Assembly (NCBI RefSeq): GCF_004342025.1
Contig: NZ_SLWN01000017.1
Span: 1-64,000 of the forward strand
Length of the DNA stretch: 64,000 nt
Direction of reading: 5' to 3'
From: Kribbella steppae
Lineage (GTDB): Bacteria; Actinomycetota; Actinomycetes; Propionibacteriales; Kribbellaceae
The notes beneath the pieces were generated by a model. That model searched no databases. It had not been told where the DNA came from and saw only the letters and a program-made list of their open reading frames with translations. How positions within the stretch are numbered: the first letter of the stretch is position 1; each line of letters begins with the position of its first letter. Both the position numbers and the translations under genes were made by a program. Below are positions 1 through 8,170 of this stretch, piece by piece.

Positions 1-119
1 GGCCTCGCCCGAACCACAGAGAGACGGCGTCAGCGGGCAACCACCCCCATTTTCAGCCCGGAACGGGCCGCCCCGACAGGGAGGATCGGAGACTATTGCA
101 GGGAATTGAGAGACGCACC
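1..119. other. Unassigned window edge
   Basis: No gene is recognised in these bases. The SRP RNA gene often lies near dnaX in actinobacteria, so I looked for its conserved apical motif (GGAAGGAAGCA type) on both strands and did not find it. The stretch lies downstream of the TetR gene stop codon. Confidence 0.5.
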
Positions 120-746
120 CTAGACGCCGTAGATGCTCCGCAGCCAGATCGTGGTGAGGGTGTCGACGATCTCGCGGTCCGCGGTGGCCGACTTGCGGGA
201 TCTGGAGTGGTGGTAGAAGACCTCGTCGTTCATCGAGATCAGGGCCAGTGCCAGCGACTTGGCTGCGGGCGGTCCGGGCAGGGCGTGGCCGGCCGCGCGT
301 TCGGTCTCGATCCGGTCCGCGACCGCGGTGATGAACTTCCGCGCCATGTCGCTCCAGAACTGCGTCATCGGCGCGCTGGTCTCCCGGGCCCGGGTCGCGG
401 CGCGGAGGACGGGGCCGCTACGGCGCCAGATCGCGACCGACCCGGCGGTGGCCTCCCGCAGCGCCTCCGCGGCCGGCGAGGCGGGTGACTCGGTCCAAGC
501 GCTGGCAGTGGCGTACAGCTCGGCGACGACCTTCTCCGCGAGCACGTACAGCACGGCCTCGCGGGACTCGAAATGGAAGTAGAAGGCCGACCGCGAGATC
601 CCGGCGCCGGTGGTCAGATCGTCGATGGTGATCTCGGTGATGTCCCGCTCGGCCAGCAGCTTCTCGGCGGTCTCCAGGATCGCCTGCGACGTCAGATCAC
701 CCTTGCTCTGCTTGCGTCGCCGTACCCCCGGCGTCCCGTTCGACAT
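120..746 (-). CDS. TetR family transcriptional regulator
   Basis: A 208-residue DNA-binding repressor. The N-terminal TetR helix-turn-helix lies at about residues 18-62, with the typical recognition segment GISRSAFYFHF at 49-59. It is followed by an all-helical ligand and dimerisation domain ending SIYGV. The start at 746 (MSNGTPG) is chosen because a basic tail precedes the helix-turn-helix as usual; further upstream the frame is arginine-rich and unlike protein. A GAGAAT hexamer (plus-strand 753-758) lies 6 nt before this ATG and may be a leaderless -10. The gene is divergent from dnaX with about 120 bp between them. The ligand and target are unknown; autoregulation is a family expectation only. 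Confidence 0.85.
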   Translation of the reverse strand: MSNGTPGVRRRKQSKGDLTSQAILETAEKLLAERDITEITIDDLTTGAGISRSAFYFHFESREAVLYVLAEKVVAELYATASAWTESPASPAAEALREATAGSVAIWRRSGPVLRAATRARETSAPMTQFWSDMARKFITAVADRIETERAAGHALPGPPAAKSLALALISMNDEVFYHHSRSRKSATADREIVDTLTTIWLRSIYGV

Positions 747-854
747 GTGTCGATTCTCCCCGACACTCCGTCCATCCTGCACGACACCTCGTCGATTCCT
801 CACCGCAATACCGGCGTACCGGTCCTCCGGCCCCGGAATGTCGCCGGGCGGCGC

Positions 855-860
855 TAGGGT
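855..860 (+). promoter_or_regulatory. Leaderless -10 box of dnaX
   Basis: TAGGGT is followed by exactly 7 nt and then the GTG start of dnaX at 868. No Shine-Dalgarno sequence is present. This spacing predicts that transcription begins at the start codon itself. Confidence 0.55.
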
Positions 861-867
861 TGCGGAC

Positions 868-3800
868 GTGGAAGCACCCCTTGCGTTGTACCGCCGGTAT
901 CGCCCGGAGACGTTCGCCGAGGTGATCGGGCAGGACCATGTCACGGCGCCGCTGCGGAACGCGTTGAGCAACAACCGGGTCAACCACGCCTATCTGTTCT
1001 CTGGCCCGCGCGGGTGCGGTAAGACCACCAGCGCCCGGATCCTGGCCCGCGCGATCAACTGCGAGAAGGGCCCGATCGCCGAGCCGTGCGGGGTGTGCAA
1101 GTCCTGCACCGACCTGGCCCGCGGCGGTCCCGGCAGTATCGACGTGATCGAGATCGACGCCGCCTCGCACGGTGGTGTCGACGACGCTCGCGATCTGCGC
1201 GAGCGGGCGTTCTTCGCGCCGGTGGAGAGCCGCTACAAGATCTACATCATCGACGAGGCGCACATGGTCACGACGCAGGGCTTCAACGCCCTGCTGAAGC
1301 TGGTCGAGGAGCCGCCACCGCACCTGAAGTTCATCTTCGCCACCACCGAGCCGGACAAGGTGATCGGGACGATCCGGTCCCGGACCCACCACTACCCGTT
1401 CCGCCTGGTTCCGCCGAAGGTGCTCGGCGACTACATGGCAACGCTGTGCCAGTCCGAGGGCGTCGCGATCGAGCAGGCCGCGTTGCCGCTGGTCGTGCGC
1501 GCCGGTGCTGGTTCGGTCCGTGACTCGCTGAGCGTGCTGGACCAGTTGATCGGTGGTGCGGGGCCGGACGGGGTCACGTACGAGCTGGCCGTCGCGCTGC
1601 TCGGGTTCACGCCCGACTCGCTGCTCGACGCGTGTGTCGACGGGTTCGCCGCGCATGACAGCAAGGCCGTGTTCGAGACGATCGAGAAGGTGATCGAGAC
1701 CGGTCAGGACCCGAAGCGATTCGCCGAGGACCTGCTCCGGCGCCTGCGCGATCTGGTCGTGCTGTCCGCCGTACCGAACGCGATCATCTCCGGCCTGATC
1801 GAAGCCGCTGAGGACCAAGGTGAGCGGCTGCAGACTCAGGCCGCCGGGATCGGGGCCGCCGAGCTCACCCGGGCGGCGGACATCGTCGCGGCCGGTCTGC
1901 TGGAGATGCGCGGGGCTACGGCGCCGCGGCTGCAGCTGGAGCTCATCTGCGCCAAGGTCCTGCTGCCGGGGGCCGATGACTCGACCAACGGCATCCAGGC
2001 CCGCCTCGACAGGATGGAACGCCGCCTAGCCATCGGAGTGCCCGCTGCTGCCGCGCCGGACGCGGGGCAGTCGACCGAGTACGCGGGCGCTCCCGCGGGC
2101 GGATCGGGGCAGGACGCAGCTGCAAGCCGCGCCGCAGCACGCGCCGCCGCGGCGGCAGGCAACGCAGGCGGTACGTCGTCCGCCGGCACTGACGCGGGCG
2201 CTACGGCATCTGGCACCGCTGGTGGTACGGCGCCTGCCGGAGCCGCGAGTGGTACGGCGCCCGCGGGGGCTGCAGCTGGTGGTGCACCCGGGGGCGGTGA
2301 GGCAGCCGCAGGTTCGGCGGCTGGTGGTGGCGAGGCAGGCAGTGGTTCGCACGGAGGTGGCGTCGGGACCGCGGGCGGTAGTGCCGCGGGACGCGCTGCT
2401 GCGGGAGCTGACGTGCCGGCCGGTAGCGCTGGTGCCGGCGCGGCGGCTGGTGGTTCCGGCTCGGGTGGTGCGGCGGCTGGTGGTGTCGGATCGGGTGGTG
2501 CGGCTCGGGGTGCGGCCGGTTCTGGTGATGCTGGTGGTGTCGCGGCTGGCGCGGGTGCGAGCGGGCGGAGCGGTGCCTGGGCGGATGAGTCTGGTGCTTC
2601 GGCAACATCTGCTGCTCCGGCGGCCTCAGTAACCCCTCCTGCTCCGGCGCCGCAGTCCGCTGCCGCCGCGCCCCCGGCTGCTCCGTCGGCTGGGTCCGTG
2701 GGGCTGGCTGATGTACGGCGGTTGTGGCCCGAGGTGCTCGAGGCGGTGAAGGCGAAGCGCCGGTTCGCGTGGATCATGCTGAGCCAGAACGCGCAGGTCA
2801 TCGCCATCGACGACCAGACGCTGACGCTTGGCTTGGTGAACGCCGGTGCTCGGGAGAGCTTCGCCCGTTCCGGGAGCGACGAGATTCTCCGGCAGGCGAT
2901 GATCGACACGATCGGTCTGAACCGCCGCGTCGAGGCAGTCGTCGACCCGTCCACCGACCCGGGTGCGGGTGGTGGCGGTGGACAGCACGCAGGCGGCCCA
3001 CGTTCCGGCGGACCGCAAGGCGGCGGTGCCGGTGCGGGATCAGGCGGCGGTTCTGGTGGCGGATCAGGCGGCGGTGCGGGTGCCGCGACGGACAGCGGTA
3101 GCTGGGGCGCGAATCCCGGTGGAGCAGCGTCCGGTGGCGCAGGAGCGGGTGGAGGTTCCACAGGCGCCGGTGCGCCTGGCACGAGCCCGTCCGCAGCAGG
3201 CCCCGGTGGGTCCGGCGTGAGCGGACCCGGCGCCGGCGGATCTGGCGCTGGTGGATCGGGTGCGAGCGGAGCAGGTGCCGGTGGAGCAGGTGCCGGTGGA
3301 GCAGGTGCCGGTGGACCAAGTGCCGGTGGACCAGGTGCTGGCGGAGTGGGTGTCGGCGGACCTGGTGCCGGCGGAGCAAGTGGTGGTGGGGCTGGTGCTA
3401 GCGGGCCTGGTGCTGGCGGAGCAGGAGCAGGCGGGGCAGGGAACTACGAGCACCCAGGGTCATCTAGCAGCTCGGCTGCGGGAGGTCCAGCCGGTGGGTC
3501 CGCTGGTGATGGTCGGGGTGGATCCGAGCCGGGCGACGGTGCGAGCGGGTTCGGCGGGCCGGGCGGTGGCTCGGGGAGTGCCGGGCAGCGGTCCGATGGG
3601 CAGGGCGCGGCGATCGCCGTACAGGATCCGCCGGACTCGGAGTACGACGACATACCGCCAGAGCCTGACCCGTGGGACGACGGTCCCGTCGCGCGCCCGG
3701 CGCCAGGAGCGCGCCAGTCAGCCGGACCGGCAACTTCAGCCCGGCCGGGGACGTCAGCTGGGCCTGGTACGTCAGCTGGACCTGGGGATTCAGGTGGGCC

Positions 3801-4080
3801 CGGGACCTCAGCCGGACCTGGGACTTCAGGTGGGGCAGCGGAGGTAGATCGTCGGGAGCAGGCGGCGAGTAAGCGTCGTGCCGCGGAGGCCACCGTCGCC
3901 GCGGAGCAGGCTCGCAAGGCTGCGGCGGCTCCCGCTGCCCCGGAGGTGCCGCTGACGCACGAGGAAGAGGCGGACGCGATCGGCGAGGACGACATGGTGC
4001 TGGAGGAGGACTCCCGCTCCCACACCGACCTCCTCCGCGAGACCCTGGGCGCCCAGATCATCACCGAAGAACCCAACTGA
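868..4080 (+). CDS. dnaX: DNA polymerase III subunit gamma/tau
   Basis: Clamp-loader ATPase of the replicative polymerase. The N-terminal AAA+ module shows Walker A GPRGCGKTT at residues 46-54, four zinc ligands (C65, C74, C77, C80) and Walker B IIDEAH at 127-132. The usual SRC motif reads SRT (171-173). A conserved tau-type domain lies at about 611-692. At 1070 residues it is much longer than usual: about 390-590 and 695-930 are Gly/Ala/Ser-rich low-complexity sequence, followed by a GPGTSA repeat tract. GTG 868 begins the conserved VEAPLALYRRYRP sequence and has a -10 box 7 nt upstream. One reading frame runs throughout, so a long tau-like product is encoded without frameshift. Confidence 0.95.
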   Translation: MEAPLALYRRYRPETFAEVIGQDHVTAPLRNALSNNRVNHAYLFSGPRGCGKTTSARILARAINCEKGPIAEPCGVCKSCTDLARGGPGSIDVIEIDAASHGGVDDARDLRERAFFAPVESRYKIYIIDEAHMVTTQGFNALLKLVEEPPPHLKFIFATTEPDKVIGTIRSRTHHYPFRLVPPKVLGDYMATLCQSEGVAIEQAALPLVVRAGAGSVRDSLSVLDQLIGGAGPDGVTYELAVALLGFTPDSLLDACVDGFAAHDSKAVFETIEKVIETGQDPKRFAEDLLRRLRDLVVLSAVPNAIISGLIEAAEDQGERLQTQAAGIGAAELTRAADIVAAGLLEMRGATAPRLQLELICAKVLLPGADDSTNGIQARLDRMERRLAIGVPAAAAPDAGQSTEYAGAPAGGSGQDAAASRAAARAAAAAGNAGGTSSAGTDAGATASGTAGGTAPAGAASGTAPAGAAAGGAPGGGEAAAGSAAGGGEAGSGSHGGGVGTAGGSAAGRAAAGADVPAGSAGAGAAAGGSGSGGAAAGGVGSGGAARGAAGSGDAGGVAAGAGASGRSGAWADESGASATSAAPAASVTPPAPAPQSAAAAPPAAPSAGSVGLADVRRLWPEVLEAVKAKRRFAWIMLSQNAQVIAIDDQTLTLGLVNAGARESFARSGSDEILRQAMIDTIGLNRRVEAVVDPSTDPGAGGGGGQHAGGPRSGGPQGGGAGAGSGGGSGGGSGGGAGAATDSGSWGANPGGAASGGAGAGGGSTGAGAPGTSPSAAGPGGSGVSGPGAGGSGAGGSGASGAGAGGAGAGGAGAGGPSAGGPGAGGVGVGGPGAGGASGGGAGASGPGAGGAGAGGAGNYEHPGSSSSSAAGGPAGGSAGDGRGGSEPGDGASGFGGPGGGSGSAGQRSDGQGAAIAVQDPPDSEYDDIPPEPDPWDDGPVARPAPGARQSAGPATSARPGTSAGPGTSAGPGDSGGPGTSAGPGTSGGAAEVDRREQAASKRRAAEATVAAEQARKAAAAPAAPEVPLTHEEEADAIGEDDMVLEEDSRSHTDLLRETLGAQIITEEPN
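3223..3440 (+). repeat. 15-bp tandem repeat inside dnaX
   Basis: About 14 consecutive copies of a 15-bp unit resembling GGAGCAGGTGCCGGT are in frame and encode GAGAG-type pentapeptides. Three neighbouring copies (3268-3312) are identical and others drift mainly at third positions. This looks like recent slippage expansion within the linker of dnaX. Confidence 0.85.
3727..3834 (+). repeat. 18-bp tandem repeat inside dnaX
   Basis: Six in-frame 18-bp units encode PGTSAG-type hexapeptides (3727, 3745, 3763, 3781, 3799, 3817). They sit between an acidic segment and the C-terminal charged tail of DnaX. The unit differs from that of the 15-bp tract, so two separate repeat expansions occurred in one gene. 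Confidence 0.8.
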
Positions 4081-4087
4081 CGGCCTG

Positions 4088-4122
4088 AACTCCCCGTCGG
4101 CGACCATCGCCGGCGGCGAGTT
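4088..4122 (+). terminator. Possible stem-loop terminator after dnaX
   Basis: Imperfect hairpin: AACTC pairs with GAGTT at the base and CGTCGGCGA with TCGCCGGCG (one mismatch) around a 3-nt loop. It starts 8 nt after the dnaX stop. There is no T-tract, so termination strength is uncertain. Confidence 0.4.
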
Positions 4123-4149
4123 GTCGGTGGGCGGTGGCAGATTGCGCGT

Positions 4150-4764
4150 ATGGGTTTCCAAGGCTGGACCGACGCGGCGTTCGACGTACTGGTCGATCTC
4201 GAGGGCGATCCGAGCCCTGCTCAGCTGGAGACGCACCGCGACGACCTGGAGCGCTCCGTCCGCGGACCGCTGCAGGAACTCTGCGATGCGCTCAATGAGA
4301 AGGACGAGTTCGGGACGTTCTGGCTGAGCGGGCTGTCCGAGCGGCCGGCCGCGTGGCAGAGCCAGCGCGCGACCTGGTGGATCGCACGCCGGATCCGGAT
4401 CACGTTCACATTCGACCTCGACGGGCTCACGCTCGGCGGCGGTTCGGCGAGTCCGGCGGGCGATCAGGTGGAACTGTTCCGCGCCATGGTCGACGCCGAG
4501 GCAAGCGGCGCCGAGTTGGCCGGGCTCGTCGAACGGCTGCGCCGCAACGGTTTCGAACTCACCGGGCCGAGCAGGCTTCGCGTGCCCGGTCAGTACTCGC
4601 CTGACCATCCCCGCGCCGACCTTCTCAGGCTGCGGTCCGTCTACGCGGAGAAGCCGATCGACACCGACGACATCGGCCTGATCACGAAGGCGCTGCGGCC
4701 CCTCGTCGAGCTCGCTACCTGGTACACCGACTACGTCGTGACAACCGGCTGGGAGAAGCCATAG
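4150..4764 (+). CDS. DUF2461-like protein
   Basis: A 204-residue cytoplasmic protein with no signal peptide or membrane segment. The C-terminal half contains a basic stretch followed by PGQYSPDHPRADLLRLRSVYA (residues about 144-164), which resembles the conserved end of the DUF2461 / TIGR02453 family, where a Pro-Gly-Tyr...Asp-His-Pro motif precedes a Leu-Arg-rich helix. The biochemical role of that family is not known to me. ATG 4150 lacks a clear Shine-Dalgarno. It lies in the same direction between dnaX and ybaB. The family call is from motif memory only. Confidence 0.7.
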   Translation: MGFQGWTDAAFDVLVDLEGDPSPAQLETHRDDLERSVRGPLQELCDALNEKDEFGTFWLSGLSERPAAWQSQRATWWIARRIRITFTFDLDGLTLGGGSASPAGDQVELFRAMVDAEASGAELAGLVERLRRNGFELTGPSRLRVPGQYSPDHPRADLLRLRSVYAEKPIDTDDIGLITKALRPLVELATWYTDYVVTTGWEKP

Positions 4765-4897
4765 CCGAGAGAGTTGTGCACAGCGTGGCGCGGGTACGAC
4801 GAGCGCGGAACGACGACCCTGGACCGGCTCGGTGCGGTAGGCCTGCTGGGGACGTCCACACGGGGGTGTGGGTAGCGGTGAGACTGGGCGCGCGGGA

Positions 4898-4950
4898 TTT
4901 CCACAGGATTCACAGGCTGTGGATAAGGGTGTCCACAAGGCTGTGGACAG
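4898..4950. promoter_or_regulatory. Cluster of DnaA-box-like sites
   Basis: Three 9-mers match or nearly match DnaA boxes: TGTGGATAA at 4918-4926 (perfect reverse of TTATCCACA), GTGTCCACA at 4929-4937 (one mismatch to TTGTCCACA) and TGTGGACAG at 4942-4950 (one mismatch). TTTCCACAG at 4898-4906 is a weaker fourth. They lie in the 298-bp gap before ybaB. Binding is inferred; the small number and lack of an AT-rich unwinding element argue against an origin. Confidence 0.4.
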
Positions 4951-5015
4951 TTTGGGGAGACTGGTCGGTTTCTGGTTGGTGGGCGGCGGCGGGTGGGGTT
5001 GTCGGGGCGACCGGC

Positions 5016-5021
5016 TAGGGT
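5016..5021 (+). promoter_or_regulatory. -10 box of the ybaB-recR operon
   Basis: TAGGGT lies 41 nt before the ybaB start. A start site about 7 nt downstream gives a leader of roughly 35 nt carrying the GAGGAG ribosome binding site at 5051-5056. Confidence 0.45.
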
Positions 5022-5062
5022 TGAGGCTCAGTGACAGGTAGCGGCTCGACGAGGAGATCGCG

Positions 5063-5629
5063 GTGTTCGACGGTGGCGGTGCTGGCGGCTTCGACATGTC
5101 TGACTTGCTCGCGCAGGCGCAGGCGATGCAGAACCAGCTGATGGAAGCCCAGGCCAACCTGGAGAGCCAGGAGATCGAGGGCTCGGCCGGTGGTGGGCTG
5201 GTGACCGCCCTGGTGTCGGGGACCGGTGAGCTGCTCAGCCTGACGATCAAGCAGGAAGCCGTCGACCCGGACGACACCGAGACGCTCGCCGATCTGGTCG
5301 TCGCCGCCGTGCGTGACGCCTCGGAGAACGCCAAGGAGGTCGCGGCCCGCGCGATGGGCCCGCTGGCCGGTGGCATTCCGGGATTCGGCTCCGAGGGGCC
5401 TGGGTTCGGCGGCGGTTCGTCCGCGCCGGCCGGCTTCACCCTGCCCGGGGCTACGGGAGCGCCCGGCGGAAGCACCGCGGGTACGCCGAGCAGCGGTGAG
5501 ACCCCGGACGAGGGCGATACCGGCTCAGGCCCGAGCGGCCCGAGCGGCCCGAGCAGCCCGAGCTCCGGCGGGACCGGGTTCGTGAACCCGGGTAGCGGGG
5601 CCGGGTCGCCCGGTCAGAACCCGGGCTGA
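5063..5629 (+). CDS. ybaB: YbaB/EbfC family nucleoid-associated protein
   Basis: Small DNA-binding protein that family members use to coat DNA, usually encoded between dnaX and recR as here. The YbaB core covers about residues 12-105, with a Gln/Met-rich first helix (LLAQAQAMQNQLMEAQ) and a conserved strand region. The last 80 residues form a Gly/Ser/Pro-rich disordered tail, which makes this 188-residue copy much longer than the roughly 110-residue norm. The GTG start is preceded by GAGGAG with 6-nt spacing. recR begins 2 nt after the stop, so the two are co-transcribed and probably translationally coupled. Confidence 0.9.
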   Translation: MFDGGGAGGFDMSDLLAQAQAMQNQLMEAQANLESQEIEGSAGGGLVTALVSGTGELLSLTIKQEAVDPDDTETLADLVVAAVRDASENAKEVAARAMGPLAGGIPGFGSEGPGFGGGSSAPAGFTLPGATGAPGGSTAGTPSSGETPDEGDTGSGPSGPSGPSSPSSGGTGFVNPGSGAGSPGQNPG

Positions 5630-5630
5630 C

Positions 5631-6230
5631 GTGTACGAGGGGGCCGTCCAGGACCTCATCGACGAGCTCGGCCGGTTACCCGGCGTCGGTCCGAAGTCCG
5701 CACAGCGGATCGCGTTCCACCTGCTGTCCGCCGACGAGACCGACGTACGCCGGCTGGCGCATGTGCTCGTGCAGGTGAAGGAGCGGGTCAAGTTCTGCGA
5801 GATCTGCGGCAATGTCGCGGAGGAGGCGCAGTGCCGGATCTGCCGTGACCCGCGCCGCGACCTGAGCCTGATCTGCGTGGTCGAAGAGGCCAAGGACGTG
5901 GTCGCGATCGAGCGGACCCGGGAATTCCGCGGCCGGTACCACGTGCTCGGCGGGGCGATCTCGCCGATCGAGGGGATCGGTCCGGACGAGCTGCGGATCA
6001 AGGAACTGATGCAGCGGCTGGCCAGCGGTGAGGTGACCGAGATCATTCTGGCCACCGACCCGAACCTCGAGGGTGAGGCGACTGCCACGTACCTGAGCCG
6101 GTTGCTCCGGCCCATGGGGTTGCGCGTCACCCGTTTGGCTAGTGGACTTCCAGTAGGCGGTGACCTCGAGTATGCCGATGAGGTCACCCTGGGACGGGCA
6201 TTTGAAGGGCGACGATCGATCGATGACTGA
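5631..6230 (+). CDS. recR: Recombination mediator RecR
   Basis: Ring-forming DNA-binding protein of the RecFOR gap-repair pathway that helps load RecA. All modules are present in 199 residues: helix-hairpin-helix (LPGVGPKSAQRIAFHLL, about 16-32), a four-cysteine zinc finger (C56, C59, C68, C71), a Toprim domain with VVEEAKD and the ATDPNLEGEATA segment, and the C-terminal GLPVGGDLEYADEVTL motif. The GTG start follows the ybaB stop directly. The 3' end overlaps the next gene by 8 bp. Length and motifs are normal for the family. Confidence 0.96.
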   Translation: MYEGAVQDLIDELGRLPGVGPKSAQRIAFHLLSADETDVRRLAHVLVQVKERVKFCEICGNVAEEAQCRICRDPRRDLSLICVVEEAKDVVAIERTREFRGRYHVLGGAISPIEGIGPDELRIKELMQRLASGEVTEIILATDPNLEGEATATYLSRLLRPMGLRVTRLASGLPVGGDLEYADEVTLGRAFEGRRSIDD

Positions 6231-6867
6231 ACCGACAGATATTGCAGAACGGGCACTGGGCACGGACTCCGAGGATCTCGCCGAGTTCGCCGAGCAGATC
6301 GCCGACCAGGTGCAGAGCTTCCTGATCTCGGTGCGCGACATCGCGGCACAGCCGGACGAGGACGGGGTCGACGAGGGTCTCGCCTCGTTGCCGTACCTGC
6401 TGCTCGAGGTGAGCCAGTTGCTGCTCGCCGGCGGCCGGCTGGGTGCGTTCGAGGACTTCGTTCCGGAGGAGCGGTTCGAGAGCGACGCCGGGCCCGACCC
6501 GGATCTGGACGCGATGCGGGACCGGCTGGCGGTGCTGTTCGAGGGTCTGGACGAGTATGCCGAGGTCTTCGACCCGTACGCCGCTCCGCCCGAGATCACC
6601 GTGAACCGGCTGTCCGACGACCTCACCGCGATCGCGACCGACCTCGTGCACGGCCTGGCGCACTACGAAGAGGGCCGGATCATCGAGGCGCTGTGGTGGT
6701 GGCAGTTCTCCTACGTGTCCACGTGGGGTGCCGCGGCGAGCGCCGTACTGCGTGCCATCCAGTCGCTGATCGCCCACGACCGGCTGGAGCCGGCCCACGA
6801 CGCCGAGACCGAGGCGACCGACCGTGAGTTGGTCGAGGTCGCCGAAGAAGTCGTCCAGCGGCGCTGA
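6223..6867 (+). CDS. DUF5063 domain protein
   Basis: A 214-residue acidic soluble protein, third gene of the ybaB-recR operon. The start is ATG 6223, inside the end of recR (8-bp overlap), which implies translational coupling. The conserved body includes an EISQLLL-like helix, a Trp-rich stretch (EALWWWQFSYVSTWG, about 165-179) and an acidic C-terminus, as in DUF5063 proteins commonly found next to actinobacterial recR. Its molecular function is unknown to me; location suggests a link to recombination or nucleoid work. Confidence 0.8.
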   Translation: MTEPTDIAERALGTDSEDLAEFAEQIADQVQSFLISVRDIAAQPDEDGVDEGLASLPYLLLEVSQLLLAGGRLGAFEDFVPEERFESDAGPDPDLDAMRDRLAVLFEGLDEYAEVFDPYAAPPEITVNRLSDDLTAIATDLVHGLAHYEEGRIIEALWWWQFSYVSTWGAAASAVLRAIQSLIAHDRLEPAHDAETEATDRELVEVAEEVVQRR

Positions 6868-6874
6868 ATCGGAG

Positions 6875-6883
6875 TTATCCACA
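6875..6883 (+). promoter_or_regulatory. Perfect DnaA box
   Basis: TTATCCACA, an exact match to the consensus 9-mer, lies 8 nt after the DUF5063 stop. It is isolated here; binding is inferred only. Confidence 0.35.
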
Positions 6884-6957
6884 GGCGCTCAACTGACCGG
6901 CCACAAGGGGTTGCTCAGCCACTACGGTGAGAGCTCGGTTCCGGTCAGGAGGCTTGT

Positions 6958-7476
6958 GTGCAAGAGCAAATGGATGTGGGCGCGTCCTTCACCACCACGC
7001 GGACGCGCCCGACTGTCGTCGCGGTGTTGACGACGTTGGTCGGCCTCGCCCTGGTGCCGCATGAGTTCTCCTACACCCGGGAGACGTTTGCCATCGAAGT
7101 GGTCCTGCAGATCCTGTGCCTGGTCTGCTTGGTCGTCGCCGTCCGCAGTTGGCGCGTCGTCTTCAGGCGACCGGCCGAGTTGCGGATGACGCCGACGACG
7201 CTGACTCTGCGGCGCGGCGACCAGGAGTTGACCGTGCCGTGGGACACGGTCGGGCAGATCCGCATCGATGGCGATGCCCGCTGGCCGTGGGTGGTGGCGT
7301 GGCTCGATCCCGCTCAGAGTCCGGCCGACGTACCCGCTTCCCGTCGCAACGACGGCGCCTACAAGCTCTTCCCGATTGCCCACGGGCGATCGGTGAAGCA
7401 CCGCTGGAAGGAGCTGAAGGACGTCCGCGCGGCGATCACGGGATACGGCCGTCGCTATCTCGACGCACCCTTCTAG
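6958..7476 (+). CDS. Membrane protein with bacterial PH-like domain
   Basis: A 172-residue protein. After a short N-terminus, FTTTRTRPT leads into two hydrophobic segments (about 19-35 and 44-62), then a basic turn (RSWRVVFRR) and a soluble beta-rich domain (about 72-172) resembling small bacterial PH-like domains (LTLRRGDQELTVPWDTVGQIRI). Its whole length is clearly similar to the last 165 residues of the Ser/Thr kinase at 8171, including FTTTRTRP, SVT/TVGxIRI, WPW(L/V)VAWL and LYP(V/I)AH(E/G)RS-type stretches. The GTG start has CAGGAGG 5 nt upstream. Function unknown; possibly a partner or decoy of that kinase domain. Confidence 0.75.
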   Translation: MQEQMDVGASFTTTRTRPTVVAVLTTLVGLALVPHEFSYTRETFAIEVVLQILCLVCLVVAVRSWRVVFRRPAELRMTPTTLTLRRGDQELTVPWDTVGQIRIDGDARWPWVVAWLDPAQSPADVPASRRNDGAYKLFPIAHGRSVKHRWKELKDVRAAITGYGRRYLDAPF

Positions 7477-7494
7477 GGCCGGTTGAATGGGGCG

Positions 7495-8148
7495 GTGTCT
7501 GTTTTCGAGGTGATTCAGCGGCTGCCCGATCTGGCGAGCGCCAGGAGGGTCAGCCGGGCGTTGGCGGTGCTTGATCTGGTGCTGAACGACGACGGGGACG
7601 CGAACTACTTCTCGTTCGACGCGCGGTGGTCGGAGACCGAAGAGACGGCGCTCATGCGGGACGGGTCGGGGAACGAGTACTCGATCGTGTTCTCGGCCGA
7701 GGGCGCGTTCGGGTACGGCTTCGACCACGAGTCGCCGATGTCGCCGTATGTGAATGGCCTGCGGCCCTGGCCGGGCCTGATCGACGGCGTACCGGAGGTG
7801 TTCCAGCACGCGCGGGACGACAAGGCGTTCTGGGATCCGCTGGGCACGCCCCGCGCGACGGTCGCCTTCTGGCGTACGACGGCCGACACGCACTGGCGAT
7901 GTGGTCCGGTCGAAGGTGTGGACAAGGACGGCGCGGATCAACTCTTCGAGGTGCTCGCGGACGGTCGCCCCGAGGCGTACCTGACCTTCGCCGAGGACTA
8001 CTACGAGCTGGCCCTCGATCTCGAGCCGGTCCGGCACGTCTACGCCCTGATGCCACTGACCGAGTACGTCGTCACGTCGCTCAATCGTCAGCGCCGCCTG
8101 TCAGATCTGTCCGAAGGCCTCGCCGAGATCGGTTACCCGCGGTCCTGA
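7495..8148 (+). CDS. Conserved hypothetical protein
   Basis: A 217-residue soluble, acidic protein that I cannot assign to a named family. It has an N-terminal helical segment, then a beta-rich core with conserved-looking aromatic motifs (YFSFDARW, FGYGFDHESPMSPY, WPGLIDGVP) and a C-terminal helix. GTG 7495 is taken as start (VSVFEVIQRL); TTG 7483 is an alternative 4 codons upstream and neither has a strong ribosome binding site. It lies between the PH-like membrane gene and the kinase that carries a related domain, so a shared signalling role is possible but unproven. Confidence 0.6.
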   Translation: MSVFEVIQRLPDLASARRVSRALAVLDLVLNDDGDANYFSFDARWSETEETALMRDGSGNEYSIVFSAEGAFGYGFDHESPMSPYVNGLRPWPGLIDGVPEVFQHARDDKAFWDPLGTPRATVAFWRTTADTHWRCGPVEGVDKDGADQLFEVLADGRPEAYLTFAEDYYELALDLEPVRHVYALMPLTEYVVTSLNRQRRLSDLSEGLAEIGYPRS

Positions 8149-8155
8149 ACCGCGT

Positions 8156-8161
8156 TAGCCT
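8156..8161 (+). promoter_or_regulatory. Probable leaderless -10 box of the kinase gene
   Basis: TAGCCT is followed by 9 nt and then the ATG at 8171, with no Shine-Dalgarno in between. Confidence 0.4.
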
Positions 8162-8170
8162 GACTCCCCG

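Noticed and set aside
1..119. SRP RNA (ffs) gene near dnaX
   Set aside because: The conserved GGAAGGAAGCA-type apical loop is absent on both strands, so location alone is not enough.
1836..3182. Long minus-strand ORFs opposite dnaX
   Set aside because: They arise from the high GC content and repeated codons of dnaX; translations are Pro/Ala/His/Arg-rich with no fold.
868..4080. Programmed frameshift in dnaX as in Escherichia coli
   Set aside because: The frame is open to the natural end and no A-rich slippery heptamer followed by a hairpin was seen near the end of the ATPase region.
4898..4950. Chromosome origin oriC
   Set aside because: Only three or four DnaA-like boxes, no AT-rich unwinding region, and dnaA/dnaN are not adjacent.
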